The translations under genes and the position numbers were made by a program. 37,111 nt of DNA from Synechococcales cyanobacterium bin59.metabat.ball.084 (GTDB lineage Bacteria > Cyanobacteriota > Cyanobacteriia > Cyanobacteriales > Chamaesiphonaceae): contig JAAFHZ010000033.1 of assembly GCA_013297675.1 (NCBI GenBank), positions 1 to 37,111 of the forward strand, read 5' to 3'. Positions 1 through 8,050 of the stretch are shown here, piece after piece (within the stretch, counting starts at the first letter, position 1; the number at the start of each line of letters is the position of its first letter). A model generated the notes under the pieces. The model was not told the DNA's origin and searched no databases. It worked only from the letters and a program-made list of their open reading frames with translations.

Positions 1-1701
1 CTCGATCGAGAAATGGCTGATACTGAGCTGACTTTTCGCAGTTTTGATGACTATATTTCTAAGTATCGGCGGGTTCTGGATTATTTTGATGCGGTGAAAA
101 TTGGTTTGACGGCCACTCCGGCTTTGCATACTACCCAGGTTTTTGGGCTGCCGGTTTATACTTATAGCTATCGAGAGGCGGTGATTGATGGCTATTTGGT
201 AGATCATGAGCCGCCGATACAGATCAATACCCAGCTTTCTACTGGGGGCATCAAGTGGCGGGTTGGGGAAGAAGTGAAGCTATATAATGTGCAGCAGAGT
301 CAGTTGGATTTGTTTACTACTCCCGATGAAATTCAATTAGAGGTAGAAGCTTTTAACCGCAAGGTAATTACGGAATCTTTTAATCGGGTGGTTTGTGAGT
401 ATTTGGCACAGGAATTAGATCCTAACTCGCGGCAGAAGACGCTGATTTTTTGCGCTAACGATGCTCATGCTGATTTGGTAGTTACTTTACTGAAACGGGC
501 ATTTGCGGATTTGTATGGTGCGGTGGATGACGATGCGGTGATTAAAATTACGGGGACTGCGGATAAACCTTTGCAGCTAATTCGGCGCTACAAAAATGAG
601 CGTTATCCCAATATCGCAGTGACGGTGGATTTGTTGACTACGGGGATTGATGTGCCAGAAATTTGTAATTTGGTGTTTTTGCGGCGGATTAATAGCCGGA
701 TTTTGTATGACCAAATGCTGGGGCGGGCGACGCGCTTGTGTCCGGCGATCGACAAAGAGGCTTTTCGGGTTTTTGATGCGGTGCAGCTCTATAATGCGTT
801 AGAGAAGGTGACGGCCATGAAGCCGGTGGTGGTGAATCCGCAGATTTCTTTTGGTCAATTGGCGACGGAAATGCAGACAGTGGATAGTGATGAGGCTCGA
901 TCGCTGGTGCGAGATCAGTTTGTGGCTAAGTTGCAGCGCAAAAAGCGGCATTTGAGTGAGGGTTCGTTGCAAGATTTTGAGACGGTGGTGGGGATGCCGC
1001 CAGATGATTTTATTCGAGAGCTACGCCAGATGCCCTTGGCAAGTGTGGCGACTTGGTTTACTCAGAATCCTGATTTGGGTGAGATTTTGGATCGTCGGCA
1101 TACCGGAAATGCACCGATGATCTTTATTTCGGAACATGCTGATGCTTTGCATAGTGTGGAGCGGGGTTATGGCAATGCCAAGCAGCCAGCAGATTATTTG
1201 CAAGAGTTTAATGAGTTTATTCGCAGCAATAGTAATACGTTGCCAGCGTTGATGACGGTGTTGACTCGTCCCAAAGATTTGACTCGGAAGCAGTTGCGGG
1301 AGTTGGCGCTGGAGTTAGATAAGCGGGGTTTTACGGAGACTAATTTGGCGACGGCTTGGCGGGAGATGACTAATCAAGATATTGCGGCGCGGATTGTGGG
1401 CTATATTCGGCAGGCGGCGATCGGGGATGCCCTAGAACCCTATGAACAAAGGGTCGATCGAGCTTTGCAGAAAATCTTGGCATCGCGGGCTTGGAGTACT
1501 CCGCAGCGCCAGTGGTTACAAAAAATTGCGGCGCAAACTAAGGCCAATTTAGTGGTCGATCGCGATGCTTTGGATGATCCTGATTTGGTGTTTCGGCGGG
1601 AGGGCGGCGGTTTTACCCGGTTGGATCGAATTTTTAATGGGGAGTTACAGCAGGTGTTGGCAGATTTCAATGATGGTCTGTGGGAGTCACCTGCCGCCTG
1701 A
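1..1701 (+). CDS. hsdR: Type I restriction enzyme R subunit (HsdR), 5' end outside window
   Basis: ATP-dependent translocase/endonuclease subunit of a type I restriction-modification complex; it acts on unmethylated DNA with HsdM and HsdS. The reading frame is open from base 1 (an ATG at 13 is internal), so the nuclease domain and Walker A/B part lie outside the window. Visible superfamily 2 helicase signatures are LTATP (motif III, near the start), KTLIFC (motif IV), VTVDLLTTGIDVPE (motif V) and QMLGRATRLCP (motif VI). The following ~300 residues match the EcoEI-type R C-terminal domain in character, which fits the COG4096 subtype. The stop at 1699-1701 faces the antitoxin gene stop with a 5-bp gap. 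Leu is mostly TTG and Val/Ala mostly GTG/GCG, as in hsdM. Family assignment is firm; whether the 5' part is intact is unknown. Confidence 0.93.
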   Translation, partial: LDREMADTELTFRSFDDYISKYRRVLDYFDAVKIGLTATPALHTTQVFGLPVYTYSYREAVIDGYLVDHEPPIQINTQLSTGGIKWRVGEEVKLYNVQQSQLDLFTTPDEIQLEVEAFNRKVITESFNRVVCEYLAQELDPNSRQKTLIFCANDAHADLVVTLLKRAFADLYGAVDDDAVIKITGTADKPLQLIRRYKNERYPNIAVTVDLLTTGIDVPEICNLVFLRRINSRILYDQMLGRATRLCPAIDKEAFRVFDAVQLYNALEKVTAMKPVVVNPQISFGQLATEMQTVDSDEARSLVRDQFVAKLQRKKRHLSEGSLQDFETVVGMPPDDFIRELRQMPLASVATWFTQNPDLGEILDRRHTGNAPMIFISEHADALHSVERGYGNAKQPADYLQEFNEFIRSNSNTLPALMTVLTRPKDLTRKQLRELALELDKRGFTETNLATAWREMTNQDIAARIVGYIRQAAIGDALEPYEQRVDRALQKILASRAWSTPQRQWLQKIAAQTKANLVVDRDALDDPDLVFRREGGGFTRLDRIFNGELQQVLADFNDGLWESPAA

Positions 1702-1706
1702 GATAG

Positions 1707-2021
1707 CTAGATCACACTATCTATTCCCCGAGTCTGGACTAGATGTAGTAACTTGAGAGCTGTTCCGGTAGGACGCTTTTGGCCAATTTCCCACTTTTGG
1801 ACAGTTGATAGACTGGTGTTTAAAATTGCCGCAAACACTGCCTGACTAACATTTGATTCTTCACGAATTTGTTTTATTTTCTCAGGTTCTAAAGATTCGA
1901 TCGGCATTAGACACAATCGATCGAACTCACGAAGTGTAACTTGATCTATTACCCCCGCATTGTGTAAACCTTTGGCCGTATCATGGACGGCCTCAAGAAT
2001 CGCTGATTTTTTCTTCCGCAT
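1707..2021 (-). CDS. XRE-family HTH antitoxin (HigA/NadS-like)
   Basis: DNA-binding antitoxin of a type II toxin-antitoxin pair, 104 residues. The C-terminal half carries a helix-turn-helix: SQAVFAAILNTSLSTVQKWE followed by GQKRPTG, the usual recognition-helix layout of COG2944-type antitoxins that bind their own operator. The N-terminal half, rich in charged residues (MRKKKSAILEAV), probably contacts the toxin. It lies downstream of the toxin gene and overlaps its end by 29 bp, so the order is toxin first, as in higBA-type modules. The cassette sits between hsdR and hsdM on the opposite strand, and a 21-bp palindrome at its promoter is the likely binding site. Family is clear; the exact subfamily is inference. 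Confidence 0.87.
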   Translation of the reverse strand: MRKKKSAILEAVHDTAKGLHNAGVIDQVTLREFDRLCLMPIESLEPEKIKQIREESNVSQAVFAAILNTSLSTVQKWEIGQKRPTGTALKLLHLVQTRGIDSVI

Positions 2022-2388
2022 TACAGTCTACCTCTATTAATTCTTTGTCTTGTGTGGCTAAGGCCAAAGCTTCTGGAGTTAGCAATAACAATTCTGTGGC
2101 CAGTTTTTTTAGGGCTTCTGATTCATTTTTATCAATATTGCTGCGCTCATTTTTGGGAAAGCCAAAGACAAAAAACCATTTTTCGCCTTGATTGGTGGCA
2201 ATCAAAGTGCGAAAGCCGCCGCGTTTTCCCTGGCCGGGTCGGGCAATGCGCTTTTTAAACAATCCGCTGCCTAAGTCAGCATCGTAAAGTCCTGTAGCCA
2301 TTTCACTCACCGCAATGCAAAGACTAAGGTTGTCTAATCCTTGCTTGTGTGCCCAACGATTGAACCAGCGAGTCTTGTAGATTATCAT
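1993..2388 (-). CDS. RelE/HigB-like toxin (COG4737-type)
   Basis: Probable mRNA-interferase-type toxin, 131 residues from the ATG at 2388 (MIIYKTRWFNRWAHK). I prefer this start because a GAGGGG Shine-Dalgarno match lies a few bases upstream and the family begins with this strand-helix pattern; the frame is open up to 2463 but that would read through the operator. The core has the family's KKRIARPGQGKRGGFRTLIA strand-loop segment followed by WFFVFGFPKNERSNI, typical of the COG4737 branch of RelE toxins. The gene overlaps the HTH antitoxin by 29 bp, giving translational coupling. It points away from hsdM, and its promoter region is shared with the hsdM upstream region. Activity is inferred from family. 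Confidence 0.87.
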   Translation of the reverse strand: MIIYKTRWFNRWAHKQGLDNLSLCIAVSEMATGLYDADLGSGLFKKRIARPGQGKRGGFRTLIATNQGEKWFFVFGFPKNERSNIDKNESEALKKLATELLLLTPEALALATQDKELIEVDCNAEEKISDS

Positions 2389-2407
2389 GCCATCCCCTCT
2401 CGATCCT

Positions 2408-2437
2408 TTTATAGCACTTAGTGCTATAAGACGGCAA
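2408..2437 (-). promoter_or_regulatory. Predicted sigma70-type promoter of the toxin-antitoxin operon
   Basis: On the minus strand TTGCCG (2437-2432) is followed after 18 bp by TATAAA (2413-2408), with a TG two bases before it (extended -10). It ends about 20 bp before the toxin start codon. The 21-bp palindrome fills almost the whole spacer and part of the -10, so a bound antitoxin would block RNA polymerase. Predicted from sequence only. Confidence 0.55.
2409..2429. promoter_or_regulatory. 21-bp perfect palindrome, probable antitoxin operator
   Basis: Half-sites TTATAGCACT and AGTGCTATAA are exact reverse complements around a single central T. The palindrome lies between the toxin start (2388) and the hsdM start (2576), over the predicted toxin promoter. 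HTH antitoxins of this kind commonly bind such a site to autoregulate. That the HTH protein binds here is inference. Confidence 0.65.
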
Positions 2438-2487
2438 GCTTGAAACAACAACCAAACTTGCAAATGTGGATTATACTGGCTAAATTA

Positions 2488-2504
2488 CGTCCGCGCTGCG
2501 GACG
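2488..2504. repeat. Short GC-rich hairpin upstream of hsdM
   Basis: A 7-bp stem CGTCCGC / GCGGACG with a 3-base loop (GCT) stands in AT-rich sequence between the TA operator and hsdM. There is no T-run after it, so it is not a clear terminator. It could be a small dispersed repeat or a 5'-leader structure of the hsdM transcript. Confidence 0.4.
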
Positions 2505-2575
2505 CAATTGCAAAGAGTGGCATAGAAAGGATAGAGTAAGGTGCTTTAACCGCTTTCTCTGCCCCGGTGATTTCT

Positions 2576-4036
2576 ATGAGTGCTACCCACGATATTGTTG
2601 CGAAGCTGTGGAACCTTTGCAATATTTTGAAAGATGATGGGGTGACTTATCACCAGTATGTGACGGAGTTGACTTATTTGCTGTTTTTGAAGATGGCCAA
2701 GGAGACTAGTACTGAGGATCAGATTCCGGCGGGCTATCGATGGGATGATTTGGAAAGGCTGGCGGCACCCGATCGATTAGAGCAATATAAAAAACTATTA
2801 CTGCATTTGGGTGGTGCCGGTTCTGGGTTGGTGCAAGAGATTTTTGCTAATGCTACTTCGTTTATTCGCAAGCCAGCGACGCTTTCGACTTTGGTGACAG
2901 AAATTGAGAAGTTAGATTGGTATAGTGCGCGGCAGGAGGGGCTGGGGGATTTGTATGAGGGGTTGTTGGAGAAGAATGCTAATGAAAAGAAGTCGGGGGC
3001 GGGGCAATATTTTACGCCGCGCCCACTCATTGACAGTATGGTGGCGGTGATGAAGCCGCAGTTGGGGGATGTGATTCATGATCCGGCGGCGGGGACTGGG
3101 GGCTTTTTGATTGCTGCCGATCGGTATATTCGTAGTCACGACAATCCTGATAATTGGACAGAAAAGGAGCAGCGCCAGTATCATAACGATACTTTCTATG
3201 GGATGGAGCATGTGCAAGATACTCACCGTCTGGCGCTGATGAATTTGATGCTGCATGGGTTAGATTCTGATCCGCAGGGGGCGGGGATTAGGTATGGGGA
3301 TACTTTGGGTGGTGATGGGGAGGCGTTGGGTCAAATTGGGGCGACGTTGATGTTGACTAATCCGCCGTTTGGCACCAAAAAGGGTGGTGGGTTGCCGACG
3401 CGGAATGATTTTACGTTTCCGACGAGTAATAAGCAGTTTTGTTTTTTGCAGCATATTTATCGGGGGCTGAAGCCCGGTGGGCGGGCGGCGGTGGTGTTGC
3501 CAGATAATGTGTTGTTTGAGGGGAATGTGGGGCGACAGATTCGGGCTGATTTGATGGATAAGTGCAATTTGCATACTATTTTACGGTTGCCGACGGGGAT
3601 TTTTTATGCGCAGGGGGTGAAGACGAATGTGTTGTTTTTTACGCGGGGTGAAAAGGAGAAGGGGAATACAAAAGAGGTTTGGGTGTACGATTTGCGGGCG
3701 AATATGCCGCAGTTTGGCAAGCGGACGCAGTTGATGCGGCAGCATTTTGCGGAGTTTGAGGTGGCTTTTGGGGGTGATCCGTTGGGTAAGGCGGCGGCTT
3801 TGAAGAAGCGGGTGGATACGGGGGAGGAGGGGCGGTTTCGGTGTTTTGGGCGAGATTATATCGCGGAGCGCAATGATAATTTGGATCTTGCTTGGTTGCG
3901 GGATGATAGTGACGATAGTGCTGAGGAGTTGCCGGAACCGGCGGCTTTGGCGCAGATGGCGATGGTGGAGTTGGAGGCTGTGATGGCGGAGCTTCAGGGG
4001 ATTTTGGCGGAGTTGGGTGAGGAGGTAGAAGTATGA
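2576..4036 (+). CDS. hsdM: Type I DNA methyltransferase subunit M (HsdM)
   Basis: N6-adenine methyltransferase subunit of the type I complex; it also forms the modification-only methylase with HsdS. It has 486 residues from ATG 2576 (MSATHDIVAKLW), with GGTGA six bases upstream; a GTG at 2567 is in frame but less likely. The N-terminal HsdM_N helical bundle covers about residues 5-125. The N6_Mtase domain follows, with SAM motif I DPAAGTGGF near residue 170 and catalytic motif IV NPPF near residue 263. GAGQYFTPRPL just before motif I is also typical. The gene ends in an ATGA overlap with hsdS. Its upstream region is shared with the divergent TA promoter, so the two units may affect each other. 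Full family length, no damage seen. Confidence 0.97.
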   Translation: MSATHDIVAKLWNLCNILKDDGVTYHQYVTELTYLLFLKMAKETSTEDQIPAGYRWDDLERLAAPDRLEQYKKLLLHLGGAGSGLVQEIFANATSFIRKPATLSTLVTEIEKLDWYSARQEGLGDLYEGLLEKNANEKKSGAGQYFTPRPLIDSMVAVMKPQLGDVIHDPAAGTGGFLIAADRYIRSHDNPDNWTEKEQRQYHNDTFYGMEHVQDTHRLALMNLMLHGLDSDPQGAGIRYGDTLGGDGEALGQIGATLMLTNPPFGTKKGGGLPTRNDFTFPTSNKQFCFLQHIYRGLKPGGRAAVVLPDNVLFEGNVGRQIRADLMDKCNLHTILRLPTGIFYAQGVKTNVLFFTRGEKEKGNTKEVWVYDLRANMPQFGKRTQLMRQHFAEFEVAFGGDPLGKAAALKKRVDTGEEGRFRCFGRDYIAERNDNLDLAWLRDDSDDSAEELPEPAALAQMAMVELEAVMAELQGILAELGEEVEV

Positions 4037-5607
4037 ATGAAATTCCAATGGGTTGGAGTAATACTGATTTAAGTAGTTTAATCGTTCGCATTATGGGAGG
4101 TGGGACACCATCAAAATCGAATGTAGTGTTTTTTCAAGGGAAGATCCCATTTATGACGGTAAAAGATATGAAGGAAAGATTTCCTTTGGACACTATTGAC
4201 CATATTACGGAAGAAGCAGTTGAAAACAGTTCAACTATTGTTGTACCTGCTGATACGCTTATCGTTGCGACAAGAATGTCTTTAGGTAAAATTGTAAGGC
4301 CACGATTTGAAACAGCTATTAATCAAGATTTAAAGGCTTTGTTTTTTGCTGAGGGAATCGACAAAACTTTTGTTGAGCATTGGTGGCGTTCTCGCAGTAA
4401 GCTTATCCAGAATTTAGGGACTGGAACAACAGTCAAAGGAATTCGATTAGAAGATATTCACTCACTCTCGATTGATATTCCTCCCCTCAATGAACAGAAA
4501 CGGATTGCGGATAAGCTCGATCGGCTTCTGGCCAAAGTTGATAATTGCCGGGAAAGACTCGATCGAATCCCCCTCATCCTGAGTAGATTTCGCAGTTCGA
4601 TTTTAACCCAAGCATTTTCAGGAGAACTCACAAGAATTTTTCAGAATAGTAATAAGTATTCTGAAGAGTGGAGTTATGAACGTGCAGTAGATGTTTGTGA
4701 GAAAGTACAAAGTGGAGGAACTCCCAGGGAAGGATTTATTGATAATCCAGGAATTCCGTTTTTGAAAGTTTATAATATTGTCAATCAGAAGGTTGATTTC
4801 GAGTATCGCCCTCAATTCATTCTTGAGAAAATTAATAGTTCTTCAATGTCAAAATCTCAAGCAAAGCCTGGAGATGTTCTTATGAATATTGTTGGTCCAC
4901 CACTGGGCAAAGTAGCGATAGTACCAAATTCATATCCTGAATGGAACATTAACCAAGCAATAACTTTATTTAGACCAAGCTCTAGGATAACAACAGGGTG
5001 GCTATATTACTTGTTGTGCAGCGGAATAAACGTTAGCTCTATAATCAATGAAACAAGGGGATCGGCTGGACAATCTAACATCTCATTATCACAGTGTCGT
5101 GATTTCGTCTTTCCTGTACCGTCTGTTCAAGAACAAGATGAAATTGTTCACCAAATTGAAAAGCTCTTTAATTTTGCTGATCGCTTAGAATCCCGTTATC
5201 AAACAGCTCGTGCTCAAATCGATAAACTCACCCCCGCCCTCCTCGACAAAGCCTTCAAAGGCGAACTAGTCCCCCAAGACCCCACCGACGAACCCGCATC
5301 AGTCCTGCTCGCCAAAATCCAACAAGCCCGCGCCAACCCAGAAAACCAAACCTCCAAACAGCCCAAAACCCCCCGTAAACCCTCCATCCCCAAAGTCAAA
5401 ATGCTTACCCGCAGCACCATCCAACCCTCACACCTCGCCGACATCTTAAAAAACAGCGGCTCCCTCACCGCCGAAGCTCTCTGGAACGCCTCTAAACTGT
5501 CGATCGATGACTTTTACGATCAGCTTAAAGCCGAAGAACTACAAGAACTCCTCAAAGAAGTACAAGGAGAACTATCAACCTCCATCCGACTACTGGAGGC
5601 TATATGA
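4033..5607 (+). CDS. hsdS: Type I specificity subunit S (HsdS) with a C-terminal extension
   Basis: DNA-recognition subunit, 524 residues. Two target-recognition domains are visible: TRD1 about residues 1-150, ending at the conserved IPPLNEQKRIADKLDRLLAK, and TRD2 about 210-355, ending at VPSVQEQDEIVHQIEKLF. Each is followed by a helical spacer; the spacers end in the matching motifs LTQAFSGEL and LLDKAFKGEL. After the second spacer, where many HsdS proteins end, there is a Pro/Lys-rich linker (about 430-450) and a compact segment (about 455-524) with LTAEALWNASKLSIDDFYDQ. That tail may form an extra small domain. Both TRDs are AT-rich, while the last third shifts to C-rich codons like the next gene. 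Overlaps hsdM and the ATPase gene by ATGA. The target sequence cannot be predicted. Confidence 0.94.
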   Translation: MNEIPMGWSNTDLSSLIVRIMGGGTPSKSNVVFFQGKIPFMTVKDMKERFPLDTIDHITEEAVENSSTIVVPADTLIVATRMSLGKIVRPRFETAINQDLKALFFAEGIDKTFVEHWWRSRSKLIQNLGTGTTVKGIRLEDIHSLSIDIPPLNEQKRIADKLDRLLAKVDNCRERLDRIPLILSRFRSSILTQAFSGELTRIFQNSNKYSEEWSYERAVDVCEKVQSGGTPREGFIDNPGIPFLKVYNIVNQKVDFEYRPQFILEKINSSSMSKSQAKPGDVLMNIVGPPLGKVAIVPNSYPEWNINQAITLFRPSSRITTGWLYYLLCSGINVSSIINETRGSAGQSNISLSQCRDFVFPVPSVQEQDEIVHQIEKLFNFADRLESRYQTARAQIDKLTPALLDKAFKGELVPQDPTDEPASVLLAKIQQARANPENQTSKQPKTPRKPSIPKVKMLTRSTIQPSHLADILKNSGSLTAEALWNASKLSIDDFYDQLKAEELQELLKEVQGELSTSIRLLEAI

Positions 5608-7178
5608 GACTAGATAAACTACATATTCCTAACTACAAAGACAACAGCCTGCGTAACTTTACTATCGACTTCGATGAAGGCCGATCGACCACCGTATTAA
5701 TTGGGCGCAACGGCTCCGGCAAATCTAACCTCATCGAAGCGATCGTCGAAATATTTCGGGACTTAGAACTCCACAACCCACCCGCCTTTGCATACCAACT
5801 ACGCTACATTTGCCGCGATCGAGTCGTCGAAATTACCGCCGACCCAGCCAAAAAAAGCAATCGCCTCGAAGTCAAAATCGACCAAAAAACCATCAGTCAA
5901 ACCGAATTTCAACGCAACCTCGCCGAATACCTGCCCAACTTCATTTTTGCCTACTACTCCGGCTGGAGCAGCCGCCTCGAAAAACACTTCGATGAACCCA
6001 CCCGCCGCTACTACAAAAATATTTTAAACAGCAGAAACACCGAAATGCCCATCCGGCGGATGTTCTTTTGCCGCAAAGAATATAGTCAGCTTGTCCTGCT
6101 GGCCTTCTTCTTAGCCAACTCCGACACCGCCAACCATTTCTTAGAAAAATACCTGGGTATTCGCTGCTTCGACTCCGCCTTATTTGTGCTCAAAACCCCC
6201 TGGTGGCGCGGCAGCGGTAAACCCAACAAAACCCAAATAGACGAAGGCGATCCGCGCTTTTGGTATGCCCGAGGTGCATTCAAAACCTTCCTCGATCGCC
6301 TGTGGAGCCATTCCTTTGCCCCCGTTCGCAACACCGAATCGATCGAAAGAGACGTGCGCGGTAAAACCGAAAGCACCGAGCGGCTTTATTTATTCATCAA
6401 AAACCAAGCCGAACTAGCCAAACTCAAAACTGCCGAAGAAGATGCCAAAACACTCTTTGGCTACCTCGAAAGCTTATTTCTCTGCGACCTCATGGACGAA
6501 GTGCGAGTTACCGTCGAACGCACCGACGGCACCAAAGTTAAATTCACCCAACTCAGCGAAGGTGAACAACAGCTTCTTACCGTCCTCGGCCTGATGCTAT
6601 TCACCCAAGACGACGAATCGCTGTACCTACTCGATGAACCCGATACCCACCTCAACCCCGTCTGGACTTACGACTACCTCAAGTTACTCCAAGACAACAT
6701 TCAGGCCGAAAAAGGCCAGTTAATCATCGCCACCCATAACCCCCTGATGATTGGCAGCTTGTACAAAAACCAAGTACGCATTATCACTCAACAACCCGCA
6801 GGCACTTTTGCTGAAGAACCAGAATATGACCCGATCGGCATTGGCATTGAAGGTTTACTAAAATCTGAATTATATGGATTGCGATCGACCCTCGCCCCAG
6901 AAGTTTTAGACAAACTCGATCGACACTATGAACTACTTGGGAAACTCGATAAGACTCCAGAAGAAGAATTAACGTTAATTAAGCTAGCTAACGAACTAAA
7001 TTCTTTACATGTATCTCGCACTCATCCCAACCCCTATTTTGAACATTTTGCTAACGCTATGGCCAATCGTATACCTACCGATGAAACTGTTCTAACCAAG
7101 GAACAGATCGAATCTCAAACCAAAATAGCTGATGAAATATTAGCTGAAATTCTGGCAGAAGAGGCTAATCAACCATGA
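5604..7178 (+). CDS. ABC-like AAA ATPase, PtuA-like, coupled to hsdS
   Basis: Cytoplasmic SMC/ABC-type ATPase of 524 residues. Walker A GRNGSGKSN is at 34-42, an ABC signature-like LSEGEQQ near 317, Walker B LYLLDEPDTHLNP near 340 and an H-loop IIATHNP near 376. The insert between Walker A and the signature is long, as in the AAA_15/AAA_21 (OLD/PtuA) group. No TOPRIM nuclease domain is seen, so it is not OLD. It starts inside the hsdS stop codon and its own stop overlaps the HNH gene start, a layout that implies a shared transcript and probably a complex. The pairing with an HNH protein is that of Septu PtuA/PtuB, where the ATPase senses infection and the HNH cuts nucleic acid. C-rich codons in the first two thirds contrast with hsdM. 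PtuA identity is inference from architecture. Confidence 0.82.
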   Translation: MRLDKLHIPNYKDNSLRNFTIDFDEGRSTTVLIGRNGSGKSNLIEAIVEIFRDLELHNPPAFAYQLRYICRDRVVEITADPAKKSNRLEVKIDQKTISQTEFQRNLAEYLPNFIFAYYSGWSSRLEKHFDEPTRRYYKNILNSRNTEMPIRRMFFCRKEYSQLVLLAFFLANSDTANHFLEKYLGIRCFDSALFVLKTPWWRGSGKPNKTQIDEGDPRFWYARGAFKTFLDRLWSHSFAPVRNTESIERDVRGKTESTERLYLFIKNQAELAKLKTAEEDAKTLFGYLESLFLCDLMDEVRVTVERTDGTKVKFTQLSEGEQQLLTVLGLMLFTQDDESLYLLDEPDTHLNPVWTYDYLKLLQDNIQAEKGQLIIATHNPLMIGSLYKNQVRIITQQPAGTFAEEPEYDPIGIGIEGLLKSELYGLRSTLAPEVLDKLDRHYELLGKLDKTPEEELTLIKLANELNSLHVSRTHPNPYFEHFANAMANRIPTDETVLTKEQIESQTKIADEILAEILAEEANQP

Positions 7179-8005
7179 GATATATCCAATTAGAAAAACC
7201 CGCCCCAGGTTCAAAACACTATGCAGATTTTCAAAAATGGGAGGCTAAAGCTAGCAAAATTACGGCAGAACTACATAACGCCCCAGATATGGCAACCCGC
7301 AAAGCAATCATCGATAAAAATCAACATCTGTGGGGTGAGCTAAAAGATTGGCTCTTGTCGCTGTCAGATCAAAAATGCTGGTTCTCAGAAGCCAAAGACT
7401 GTTTTAGCCATTGGGATGTAGAACATTTTCGCCCCAAAAAATCTGCAAAAGATCAAGATGGTAACGAATACGATGGATATTGGTGGCTGGCCTTCGATTG
7501 GCAAAATTTTCGGATCTGCGGCAACGCCGGTAATCGCAAAAAAGGCACATATTTTCCTTTACAGTCAGAAGTAAATCGCGTTGGTACACCCACGGCTGAT
7601 CTACGGTCAGAAAATCCCCTGCTACTAGATCCTATCGATCCAGAAGATCCAGCTCTACTTTTCTTTGATTCTACGGGTAGAGCGATACCGGCTCCTGGTG
7701 TTACCAGTGACTGGGATAAAAAGCGAGTAGAGCAATCCATTAAACGTTGTAATCTTGATTTTCATCCTTTAGTAGAAAAGCGCAGAATGGTATGGAATCA
7801 ATGCTCGCAACACATTGAACAATATCGCCAAGAAATCAAAAGGTTTGATGATAGCAATGGTAATAACTTAATTGCCAAGCAGATGCTCAAAGAAAAAGCC
7901 AAGGCTATTCGTGAAATGATTAAAACTAATCAGGAGTTATCATCAGTAGCCCGAGCTTGCGTAATCAGTTCTGGCGATTCCCGAGTAAGAAATTTGTTGT
8001 CTTAA
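7175..8005 (+). CDS. HNH endonuclease-like protein, PtuB/TIGR02646-like
   Basis: 276 residues, start overlapping the ATPase stop (ATGA). The nuclease core is DVEHFRPKK (81-89), then WLAFDWQNF (104-112) and YFPL (126-129). This layout matches the PtuB/TIGR02646 HNH family, in which EHFRPK supplies catalytic His and WxNL/CxxCN the second half. The usual CxxC pairs are altered here: the first is CWFS (C68) and the second is CGNAGN (C115), so two of the four expected zinc ligands are missing. The remaining ~145 residues are helical and rich in Lys/Glu. Probable effector of the ATPase in an anti-phage module attached to the type I RM operon. Whether it still binds zinc or cuts DNA is open. Confidence is high for the HNH fold and moderate for the role. 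Confidence 0.8.
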   Translation: MRYIQLEKPAPGSKHYADFQKWEAKASKITAELHNAPDMATRKAIIDKNQHLWGELKDWLLSLSDQKCWFSEAKDCFSHWDVEHFRPKKSAKDQDGNEYDGYWWLAFDWQNFRICGNAGNRKKGTYFPLQSEVNRVGTPTADLRSENPLLLDPIDPEDPALLFFDSTGRAIPAPGVTSDWDKKRVEQSIKRCNLDFHPLVEKRRMVWNQCSQHIEQYRQEIKRFDDSNGNNLIAKQMLKEKAKAIREMIKTNQELSSVARACVISSGDSRVRNLLS

Positions 8006-8008
8006 CTC

Positions 8009-8034
8009 GTTCGCGCAGCGTCGGCTTTGGCGAA
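8009..8034. repeat. Short dispersed GC-rich repeat (type TTCGC...CTTTGGCGAA)
   Basis: Directly after the HNH stop codon, TTCGC and GCGAA arms enclose GCAGCGTCGGCTTTG. A related word (TTCGC, GCGCC, TTTGGCG) occurs at 11562-11588. Short intergenic elements of this style are common in cyanobacteria. It may act as a weak transcript-end structure between the convergent HNH and phosphatase genes. Confidence 0.4.
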
Positions 8035-8050
8035 TCAATTCAAAGCCTGC

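Noticed and set aside
3260-4091. Long antisense frames opposite hsdM
   Set aside because: Low-complexity Pro/Arg/His-rich translations caused by the G-rich codons of hsdM; shadows of the real gene.
5604-7178. OLD-family nuclease (Gabija GajA-like) reading of the ATPase
   Set aside because: No TOPRIM acidic motifs after the H-loop and the partner is HNH rather than a UvrD-like helicase.
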